Shown: positions 45,074 through 51,066 of the stretch, in pieces
Numbering within the stretch: position 1 is the first letter of the stretch
Layout of the letters: each line of letters opens with the position of its first letter
DNA from: JABMMZ01 sp044377005
GTDB taxonomy: Bacteria; Bacteroidota; Bacteroidia; NS11-12g; UBA955
DNA length: 64,000 nucleotides
Direction: 5' to 3'
NCBI GenBank assembly: GCA_044377005.1
Contig: JBILJV010000004.1
Coordinates: 23,465-87,464, forward strand
Program-made: the position numbers and the translations under genes
The notes under the pieces: generated by a model
Seen by the model: only the letters and a program-made list of their open reading frames with translations
Told to the model about the DNA's origin: nothing
Databases searched by the model: none

Positions 45074-45745
45074 TTGAAACCTACTAATCCTTTTAGAATA
45101 CAAGATCATATTCTATATGAAGACAATCATTTGATTGCCATTTGTAAACCTTCAGGCGTTTTGGTGCAGGGCGACCAAACAGGCGATGTGCCACTTTCAG
45201 ATTTGGTAAAAGCATTTTTAAAAGAACGTGACCAAAAACCAGGTAACGTTTTTTGTGGTGTTATTCATCGAATTGACAGACCTGTAAGCGGTGTAGTTGT
45301 CCTTGCAAAAACCAGTAAAGCATTGTCTAAAATGAATGAATTGTTTAGGGAGGATGCAATAAAGAAAACATACCGAGCATTGGTTAATGGGGTGCCAGAA
45401 ATAGAACAGCAGGAGTTAAGGAGTTTTTTAAGAAAAAATGATAAAACCAAAAGGGCTGATGTGTTTAATCGTCAGGTAGAAAACAGTAAAGAAAGTGTTT
45501 TGAGTTTTAAGGTTTTGGAAAAAAAAGGGCATCAAAGTTTACTAGAAGTTTATCCAATAACAGGGCGTTTCCATCAAATCAGAGCCATGTTAGCTTCCAT
45601 AAAGTTGCCTATTGTAGGAGATGTTAAATATGGTGCACCTCAGGCACTTAAAAATAAATCCATTTGTTTGCATGCATTTCAAATTGAGTTTGTTCATCCC
45701 GTTAAAAAAGTAACAATAAAAATTAGTTGTAAAGAGCCTTTCTGA
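45074..45745 (+). CDS. RluA family pseudouridine synthase
   Basis: 223 residues from TTG 45074 (a 3-codon longer frame from TTG 45065 is blocked by the promoter box). The catalytic Asp lies in 'GVIHRIDRPVSGVVVLAKTSKAL' (HRID/LxxxxSG motif). 'ILYEDNHLIAICKPSGVLVQ' is the N-terminal strand pair of the family, and 'EVYPITGRFHQIRAMLASIKLPIVGDVKYG' the C-terminal conserved block. There is no S4 domain, so it belongs to the short RluA/RluC-like set; rRNA or tRNA target unknown. No ATG or GTG is available in a sensible place, and a leaderless TTG start would be unusual. Convergence with no neighbour; next gene has its own promoter. Confidence 0.88.
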   Translation: MKPTNPFRIQDHILYEDNHLIAICKPSGVLVQGDQTGDVPLSDLVKAFLKERDQKPGNVFCGVIHRIDRPVSGVVVLAKTSKALSKMNELFREDAIKKTYRALVNGVPEIEQQELRSFLRKNDKTKRADVFNRQVENSKESVLSFKVLEKKGHQSLLEVYPITGRFHQIRAMLASIKLPIVGDVKYGAPQALKNKSICLHAFQIEFVHPVKKVTIKISCKEPF

Positions 45746-45760
45746 TTCTTAAAAACTCAC

Positions 45761-45768
45761 TACCTTTG
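45761..45768 (+). promoter_or_regulatory. -7 box of proline dehydrogenase
   Basis: TACCTTTG, perfect match. Its last base is the first base of an in-frame GTG (45768), excluding that start. Transcription from about 45774 leaves about 12 bases before ATG 45786. Confidence 0.5.
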
Positions 45769-45785
45769 TGCCTATAATTACAGGA

Positions 45786-46946
45786 ATGCTTCCATTAGAT
45801 TTTAACAATACCCAAATTGCATTTGAACATAAATCCAATGCTGAATTAAAAAAAGCAAGATTACTTTTTCAAAGTTTTAGTTACCCTTTTATTATCAAAC
45901 AAGGACCTAAAATAGCGAACTTGTTTATTGATATATTGCCTCCCGTAAAAAGTTTAATTCGCCATACTTTGTTTTCCCAATTTTGTGGAGGAGAAAGTAT
46001 TCAGGATTGTCAAAAAACAGTTCAAGAATTAAGCAAATCTAATATTGGGACGATTTTGGATTATTCCGTTGAAGGAGAGGAGTCTGAAAAGGTATTCGAT
46101 GGTACGATGAACGAGGTTATCGATACCATTGAAATGGCATCAAAATTTAGAAATGAAATTCCCTTTTCTGTATTCAAAACTACAGGTATTGGAAGAATGG
46201 AATTGTTAACAAAAGTAAATGCAAATGAGCAACTAACTGATGTTGAAAAAGAAGAGTTTGATAGAGTTAAGTCAAGATTTGAGCGAATTTGCGATAAAGC
46301 AAATCAAAATCAAGTGCGTTTATTTGTAGATGCTGAGGATTCTTGGATTCAAGATGTAATAGATGATTTAACGTATCAAATGATGGCAAAATATAATAAA
46401 GAATCGGCCATTATTTACAACACAATTCAATGTTACAGGACTGGAAGAGTTTCACAACTTCAGTCAATATTAAATACAACAGATTATTTTTTGGGCTTTA
46501 AGTTGGTTCGTGGTGCCTACATGGAAAAGGAACGTGAGCGTGCTTTAAAAATGGGATATATTTCTCCAATTCATGTCAATAAAGTTGAAACAGATAAGGA
46601 ATACAACGATGCCTTAAAATTTTGCATAGAACACATTGATAGAATTAGTATTTGTGCAGGGACTCACAATGAGCAAAGTTCTTTGTATTTAGCCAGTTTA
46701 TTAACTGAAAAAGGACTTTCAAGCCAACATCCTAATGTTTTTTTTGCTCAATTATTAGGGATGAGTGATCATATCTCTTATAACTTAGCAAAAGGGGGTT
46801 ACAGGGTTGCGAAATATGTACCTTACGGTCCTGTAAAAGCAGTATTACCTTATTTAAGCAGAAGGGCTCAAGAAAATAGTTCAGTAAAAGGACAAGCTGG
46901 TCGCGAACTCAATTTGATAAATATTGAATTGAAAAGAAGGGGGTAA
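45786..46946 (+). CDS. Proline dehydrogenase
   Basis: 386 residues from ATG 45786 (start fixed by the promoter box). FAD-dependent TIM-barrel enzyme oxidising proline to pyrroline-5-carboxylate. Marks: 'LVRGAYMEKERERA' (residues ~240-253; Arg and Tyr at the flavin), 'RLFVDAEDSWIQDVIDDL', 'ICAGTHNEQSSLYLA', 'FAQLLGMSDHISYNLAKGGYRVAKYVPYGPVKAVLPYLSRRAQENSS', whose double Arg binds the proline carboxylate. This is the monofunctional (PutA N-half) type; no P5C dehydrogenase is adjacent. Convergent with the deoxyhypusine synthase-like gene, 14 bases between stops. Confidence 0.95.
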   Translation: MLPLDFNNTQIAFEHKSNAELKKARLLFQSFSYPFIIKQGPKIANLFIDILPPVKSLIRHTLFSQFCGGESIQDCQKTVQELSKSNIGTILDYSVEGEESEKVFDGTMNEVIDTIEMASKFRNEIPFSVFKTTGIGRMELLTKVNANEQLTDVEKEEFDRVKSRFERICDKANQNQVRLFVDAEDSWIQDVIDDLTYQMMAKYNKESAIIYNTIQCYRTGRVSQLQSILNTTDYFLGFKLVRGAYMEKERERALKMGYISPIHVNKVETDKEYNDALKFCIEHIDRISICAGTHNEQSSLYLASLLTEKGLSSQHPNVFFAQLLGMSDHISYNLAKGGYRVAKYVPYGPVKAVLPYLSRRAQENSSVKGQAGRELNLINIELKRRG

Positions 46947-46960
46947 AGGGGGGGTAAAAT

Positions 46961-47935
46961 CTACCAACCTAATATCCAAGCAAATATCAATGGAGAAACA
47001 ATGGTTGCATCACTTTCTACAATGAATTTAGGAGTGTGAATATCTAATTTACCCCAAGTGATTTTTTCGTTTGGTACTGCACCAGAGTAGGAACCATAAC
47101 TTGTTGTTGAGTCAGAGATTTGACAGAAATAGCCCCAAAAAGGAACGTCATGCCATTCTAAATCTTGGTACATCATTGGCACCACACAAATAGGGAAATC
47201 ACCGGCGATACCTCCTCCAATTTGAAAAAATCCCACACCTTTGCCTGAACTATTTTTTCTATACCAATCTGCCAGCCATACCATGTATTCAATACCACTT
47301 TTCATTGTAGACGCTTTCATTTCGTTTTTAATAACATAACTGGCAAAAATATTCCCCATTGTGCTGTCTTCCCAACCTGGGACTACAATTGGGATGTTTT
47401 TTTCTGCTGCCGCTAACATCCAACTGTTTTTTGGGTCTATTTCGTAATATTGTTCTAAAACACCACTTAATAACATCTTATACATGTACTCATGTGGGAA
47501 ATAGCGTTCACCATTGTCATCTGCTTCTTTCCAAAGTTGATGAATATGTTTTTGTAATCGTCTGAATGCTTCTTCTTCAGGAATACAAGTGTCTGTTACT
47601 CTGTTATAATGATTTTCTAGTAAATCCCACTCGTCTTGTGGACTTAAGTCGCGGTAGTTAGGAACACGTTTGTAATGACTATGAGCTACTAAATTCATAA
47701 TGTCCTCTTCTAAATTTGCACCAGTACAACTAATGATAGCAACTTTGTCTTGTCTAATCATTTCGGCCAAAGAAAGCCCAAGTTCAGCTGTACTCATGGC
47801 ACCAGCTAAAGTAATCATCATTTTTCCGCCTTCATTTAAAAAGGTTTCATATCCTTTGGCAGCATCCATTAATGCTGCTGCGTTAAAATGTCTGTAATGG
47901 TGTTCAATAAAATGTGAAACTGGTCCTTTGCTCAT
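46961..47935 (-). CDS. Deoxyhypusine synthase-like enzyme
   Basis: 324 residues of the deoxyhypusine synthase family. The catalytic lysine is conserved: Lys296 in 'EKITWGKLDIH', matching WGK of the eukaryotic enzyme. NAD-region marks are 'MMITLAGAMSTAELGLSLAEMI' and 'AIISCTGANLEEDIMNL', and 'FFQIGGGIAGDFPICVVPM' is the GGG loop. Eukaryotic and archaeal enzymes move aminobutyl from spermidine to eIF5A; bacteria have no such protein, and bacterial homologues are known or suspected to make homospermidine or related polyamines. So a polyamine aminobutyltransferase is the best guess. A strong promoter lies 31 bases upstream. Confidence 0.88.
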   Translation of the reverse strand: MSKGPVSHFIEHHYRHFNAAALMDAAKGYETFLNEGGKMMITLAGAMSTAELGLSLAEMIRQDKVAIISCTGANLEEDIMNLVAHSHYKRVPNYRDLSPQDEWDLLENHYNRVTDTCIPEEEAFRRLQKHIHQLWKEADDNGERYFPHEYMYKMLLSGVLEQYYEIDPKNSWMLAAAEKNIPIVVPGWEDSTMGNIFASYVIKNEMKASTMKSGIEYMVWLADWYRKNSSGKGVGFFQIGGGIAGDFPICVVPMMYQDLEWHDVPFWGYFCQISDSTTSYGSYSGAVPNEKITWGKLDIHTPKFIVESDATIVSPLIFAWILGW

Positions 47936-47965
47936 GATTGTATTTTTTTAGCGTATTTGTGGCTG

Positions 47966-47996
47966 CAAAAGTAACCATTTTTGTAATTTCATTCAA
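47966..47996 (-). promoter_or_regulatory. Promoter of the deoxyhypusine synthase-like gene
   Basis: Minus strand: TTG (plus 47994-47996, within TTTG), 20 bases, TACTTTTG (plus 47966-47973). Full consensus, predicted leader about 25 bases. Confidence 0.65.
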
Positions 47997-48010
47997 ACAA
48001 ATTATATTTG
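47981..48010 (+). promoter_or_regulatory. Divergent promoter toward the bacilliredoxin gene
   Basis: TTG 47981-47983, 19 bases, TATATTTG 48003-48010. Full consensus. It overlaps the -33 part of the opposing promoter, so both cannot be occupied at once. The predicted transcript has about 285 bases before the next start codon. Confidence 0.5.
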
Positions 48011-48016
48011 CGCCGT

Positions 48017-48300
48017 GTTAATGGAATAAGAAAGAGGTGCAAGAAATATTAATTTGAGAAAGAAGGGTGAAGAAAATGTTGTCTAAGTATTAATATTGAA
48101 TAGGTCTACTTATGTTGATTAGAAATAAACGCCGAGGAAAATGTAAATGTATCAGGTGAATAAATGAAATACTCAAATTCTTATTTAATACTTAATTTAT
48201 ATTAAATTAGTATTAAAAATAACTCTTTTAACAGAACTAATTCAAACAACTGAACACATCAATTGAACAAAGAAAAAAATAATAAAATCAAATAAAATAT
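48017..48300 (+). other. Long AT-rich leader upstream of the bacilliredoxin gene
   Basis: Between the promoter above and ATG 48301 I find no gene. It is purine-rich at first (GAAAGAAGGGTGAAGAAAA) and then very AT-rich. An imperfect palindrome sits at 48187-48214 (AATACT-TAATTTA / TAAATTAGTATT, one bulged base). No known riboswitch fold was recognised. The stretch could be an untranslated regulatory leader, or the true promoter may lie closer to the gene. Confidence 0.35.
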
Positions 48301-48717
48301 ATGCCATATCCAGAAATGTTAGTTGCTCCAATGAGAGCCGAGTTAACCAATAATGGTTTTACTGAATTAAAAACTCCCGAAGATGTAGATGCTCATTTGA
48401 GCTCAGCAACTGGGGTAAGTTTAGTCGTTGTGAATTCGGTGTGCGGTTGTGCTGCTGGTTCTGCCCGTCCAGGTATTGTTAGGTCCCTTAACAATGATAA
48501 AAAACCTGATAATTTATTTACTGTTTTTGCTGGTCAAGATACCGAAGCAGTTTCAAAAGCTAGAGAATATATGTTGCCCTTTCCTCCATCATCCCCATCT
48601 GCTGCTTTGTTCAAAGATGGTAAGTTGGTCCATTTTATCCAAAGGTTAGAAGTGGAAGGTCATACAGCTGATCAAGTAGCTGAAAATTTAAAGAATGCTT
48701 ACAATAAGTATTGTTAA
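48301..48717 (+). CDS. BrxA/BrxB-type bacilliredoxin (YphP/YqiW family)
   Basis: 138 residues. The CGC active site is Cys48-Gly-Cys50 in 'VVVNSVCGCAAGSARPGI', exactly the bacilliredoxin motif. The C-terminal 'PSSPSAALFKDGKLVHFIQRLEVEGHTADQVAENL' is the thioredoxin-fold second half. In Firmicutes these remove bacillithiol from mixed disulfides on proteins; Bacteroidota also make bacillithiol, so a redox-repair role fits. Followed by a strong terminator. Single gene. Confidence 0.93.
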   Translation: MPYPEMLVAPMRAELTNNGFTELKTPEDVDAHLSSATGVSLVVVNSVCGCAAGSARPGIVRSLNNDKKPDNLFTVFAGQDTEAVSKAREYMLPFPPSSPSAALFKDGKLVHFIQRLEVEGHTADQVAENLKNAYNKYC

Positions 48718-48740
48718 TTAGATAACTCTATGAATTTCTA

Positions 48741-48774
48741 AAAGGTCTTAACGAAAGTTAAGGCCTTTTTTGTT
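48741..48774 (+). terminator. Terminator of the bacilliredoxin gene
   Basis: AAAGGTCTTAAC and GTTAAGGCCTTT pair over 12 positions (one G-T) around a GAAA loop, followed by a T-rich tail, beginning 24 bases after the stop. Confidence 0.85.
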
Positions 48775-48879
48775 TGTAAAATGAATAATCTTTTGTTTTT
48801 GATTTTCATATAATTAAGTGGATTTATATGAGTTTAACCAGATTAGGAGCTACCAATAATTTGGAGTTTTCTTGACTTT

Positions 48880-49692
48880 TTATAGTGTTTGTTTTTTGGA
48901 GTGAATACATTGAGTTTTAATGCATTTTTCACATATATTTTGGTCTGTAGCCCACTCTGTGCAATAAAACCAGTTGTAACTATCTTCAAGTTTAAGATTT
49001 AATCTATGATAAACATTTTCAATGCTATTAGGTGTTTTTATGAATTGTCTCGCAGAAAAATTAATGACTTGATTTAGTTATTTAATTTCTGGTGAATAGT
49101 TTTTGATTATATCTTTTTTTAGCAATCATTTGAAAGTAGGGCCAAAGCGTAATAAATTCGCCAATTCCTTTTAATAGGCCATTGTCTTAACAAGGTATAG
49201 TGGTGTATTTCTCCCAAAAAAATGCCTGAGAATTGTATTGTTTAAAGAGGGTAACGCACCTTTTAAATTTTCTACTAAAACGAAGTTGTTTTCTTAAATG
49301 TATTTACCCCTGATTTCGGATTCAATAAGTGCCATTCATTGTCTACTGCGTCCTAATCTATTTACTGCATATTTTTCCCTTCACATTCGCCAATAGTTTT
49401 CAAATTTGAGTTATAGCCTATATGAATGCCCCAAATTAGAGGCGAGTTAATGTGTTTTTTTATGATTTTTGCTTCAAGTCCATTTATAATTGACGCAATT
49501 ACACATTCAGTCAGTCCAACGGCAATGTCAATCTCATTATTGTCAATTGCCATAGTCATAGTTCCTGTTCCAGTAGGGAATTAGTGTCATTCAAGTTCAA
49601 TAATATTGATATTAAATAAGCCAAATTCAATGGCAAGGATAATTTGTAAATTAAAGTGCTCGGGCACACTGCCCCATTCTTAATTTTAACAT
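48880..49692 (-). pseudogene. Decayed gene for an ABC-type/NMT1-like substrate-binding protein
   Basis: Reading the minus strand from about 49692 to 48880 gives, across changing frames, a recognisable periplasmic-binding-fold protein. In order: 'GAV' then 'PEHFNLQIILAIEFGLFN', then after two stops 'FPTGTGTMTMAIDNNEIDIA', 'VGLTECVIASIINGLEAKII', 'SPLIWGIHIGYNSNLK'. Then, shifted, 'AVNRLGRSRQ-stop-MALIESEIRGKYI', 'NNFVLVENLKGALPSLNN'. Shifted again: 'FFWEKYTTIPC-stop-DNGLLKGIGEFITLWPYFQM', and last 'LKLEDSYNWFYCTEWATD'. This follows the NMT1/THI5 (Ca3427-like) substrate-binding family from start to end over about 270 codons, the family's full length. At least three frameshifts and about six internal stops prove it is dead. 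It fills most of the apparently empty 1.1 kb before rpsF. Confidence 0.8.
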
Positions 49693-49795
49693 TTGTAGTA
49701 TATAAACATAAATACACCCTTATGATTTCAAAATAGGGCAGAACAAACATGGAAATAGGGTTAATTAGCGTAATTTTCAGAGAGTAAAATAAGGT

Positions 49796-49825
49796 TTGGT
49801 ATTTAAGATTAATTGATTATCTTTG
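49796..49825 (+). promoter_or_regulatory. rpsF operon promoter
   Basis: TTG 49796-49798 (as TTTG), 19 bases, TATCTTTG 49818-49825. Full consensus, about 27 bases of leader to ATG 49858. An in-frame ATG at 49813 lies before the -7 box and so is not the start. Confidence 0.75.
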
Positions 49826-49857
49826 CAGCCCTTAAAAAAATAAATATACAAAAAAGT

Positions 49858-50232
49858 ATGAGTTTAGTTAACTATGAATCTGCAATCATTTTAACACCCG
49901 TACTGTCTGAAGCACAAATGCAAGAAGCGGTTAAAAGCTACAGACAGTTGGTTGCGGAGCACGGAGGCAAAATGGTAAATGAAACCAATTGGGGTTTGAC
50001 CAAATTAGCTTATCCGATTAAAAAGAAATCAACCGGCTTCTATCATTTCTTTGAATTTCAGGCAAATCCTGAGTTCATCGCTAACTTAGAAACAGTTTAT
50101 CGTAGAGATGAGCGAGTTTTAAGATTTTTAAACACCAAATTAGACAAACACGGTGTATTGTTTAATGAACGTAAACAAAAAGGAGAAATTGCACCAGCTC
50201 CAAAAATTGTTAAGGAGGACGCTAAAGTATGA
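49858..50232 (+). CDS. rpsF: 30S ribosomal protein bS6
   Basis: 124 residues from ATG 49858 (the 15-residue longer frame from 49813 contains the promoter box). 'NYESAIILTPVLSEAQMQEAVKSY', 'NWGLTKLAYPIKKKSTGFYHFFEFQANPEFIANLE' and 'RDERVLRFLNTKLDKHG' are the complete bS6 pattern; the usual acidic/basic tail follows. bS6 pairs with bS18 on the platform of the small subunit. No Shine-Dalgarno precedes it. Stop overlaps the rpsR start (ATGA). Confidence 0.97.
   Translation: MSLVNYESAIILTPVLSEAQMQEAVKSYRQLVAEHGGKMVNETNWGLTKLAYPIKKKSTGFYHFFEFQANPEFIANLETVYRRDERVLRFLNTKLDKHGVLFNERKQKGEIAPAPKIVKEDAKV
50212..50218 (+). promoter_or_regulatory. Strong Shine-Dalgarno for rpsR
   Basis: AAGGAGG, 10 bases before ATG 50229 and inside the end of rpsF. 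This is exceptional here, because most genes in the window have A-rich leaders with no such site. Confidence 0.7.
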
Positions 50233-50498
50233 GTAAGCAAGCATCACAAGAAACTTTCGGTTTCAACACCCAACCAACCGTTATAAAAAAGAAATATTGT
50301 CGTTTCAAAAAACACAACATTAAGTATGTAGATTACAAAGACGCTAATTTCTTATTGAAATTTATGAATGAACAAGGTAAAATTCTTCCAGGAAGAATCA
50401 CCGGAACTTCTGATAAATATCAAAGAAAAGTATCTACTGCAGTGAAACGTGCTCGTTTTATGGCTATTTTACCTTATGTAGCTGACGGTTTAAAATAA
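50229..50498 (+). CDS. rpsR: 30S ribosomal protein bS18
   Basis: 89 residues, full length. The core 'KKKYCRFKKHNIKYVDYKDANFLLKFMNEQGKILPGRITGTSDKYQRKVSTAVKRARFMAILPYV' is the classic bS18 sequence, here split only by description; it binds 16S rRNA on the platform with bS6. Overlaps rpsF by four bases (ATGA) and has its own AAGGAGG. In Bacteroidota, bS18, bS6 and bS21 together hold the 16S anti-Shine-Dalgarno away from mRNA. Confidence 0.97.
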   Translation: MSKQASQETFGFNTQPTVIKKKYCRFKKHNIKYVDYKDANFLLKFMNEQGKILPGRITGTSDKYQRKVSTAVKRARFMAILPYVADGLK

Positions 50499-50507
50499 TT
50501 TTAAAAA

Positions 50508-50513
50508 AGGAGG
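50508..50513 (+). promoter_or_regulatory. Strong Shine-Dalgarno for rplI
   Basis: AGGAGG, with 8 bases to ATG 50522: perfect spacing. It supports ATG 50522 over the in-frame ATG at 50531. Confidence 0.7.
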
Positions 50514-50521
50514 ATTAAAAA

Positions 50522-50974
50522 ATGTCAAACATGAAATTAATTTTAACCCAAGATGTTAGAAATCTTGGACATAAAGATGATGTTGTTAGTGTTCGTCCAG
50601 GATATGGAAGAAATTACTTAATTCCACAAGGAATGGCTAAATTAGCAACTTCGTCTGCACTTAAAATGTTAGCAGAAGATGTTAAACAACGTGCATTCAA
50701 ACAAGAAAAAATCAAAAAAGATGCGGAAGCTCTCTCTGTGAAACTTGAAGGAATCAAAGTGATTCTTAAAGCAAAAACAGGAACAAGTGGAAAAATCTTC
50801 GGTTCTATCACTACTCTTCAAGTTTCTAATGCTCTTAAAGACATGGGAATAGAAGTTGATAGAAGAAAAATTGTTTTTACGGAAGAGCCTAAAACAATTG
50901 GCGAATACAAAGCAAATATCAATCTTCACAAAGAGGTTACCAAATCTATCGATGTGGATGTGGTTGCTGAATAA
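50522..50974 (+). CDS. rplI: 50S ribosomal protein bL9
   Basis: 150 residues. The N-terminal rRNA-binding domain 'MKLILTQDVRNLGHKDDVVSVRPGYGRNYLIPQGMA' is followed by a long connecting helix and the C-terminal domain ('GKIFGSITTLQVSNALKDMGIEVDRRKI...IGEYKANINLH'). Length and order are normal. Third gene of the rpsF-rpsR-rplI operon, ending at a strong terminator. Confidence 0.97.
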   Translation: MSNMKLILTQDVRNLGHKDDVVSVRPGYGRNYLIPQGMAKLATSSALKMLAEDVKQRAFKQEKIKKDAEALSVKLEGIKVILKAKTGTSGKIFGSITTLQVSNALKDMGIEVDRRKIVFTEEPKTIGEYKANINLHKEVTKSIDVDVVAE

Positions 50975-50995
50975 TTGATATTCAATACAACTTTT

Positions 50996-51027
50996 AAAAA
51001 AGGGATGAAATTTTTCATCCCTTTTTT
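50996..51027 (+). terminator. rpsF operon terminator
   Basis: AAAAAGGGATGAA / TTCATCCCTTTTT hairpin with a 4-base loop and six T on the 3' side, 22 bases after rplI. Confidence 0.88.
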
Positions 51028-51048
51028 CGTTTTCTTTATTTCTAATCT

Positions 51049-51056
51049 TATCTTTG
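51049..51056 (+). promoter_or_regulatory. -7 box of the TraB-like gene
   Basis: TATCTTTG, perfect match, only 10 bases before ATG 51067, so the leader is about 5 bases. It lies just after the ribosomal operon terminator. Confidence 0.5.
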
Positions 51057-51066
51057 AACTTCTGTT

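Noticed and set aside
46961..47935. True deoxyhypusine synthase acting on a translation factor
   Set aside because: Bacteria have EF-P, not eIF5A; no eIF5A-like gene is in the window. A polyamine role is more likely.
49362..49750. Two short minus-strand ORFs (65 and 64 codons) as separate genes
   Set aside because: They are pieces of one decayed substrate-binding-protein gene; reading across frames restores the family from 49692 to 48880.
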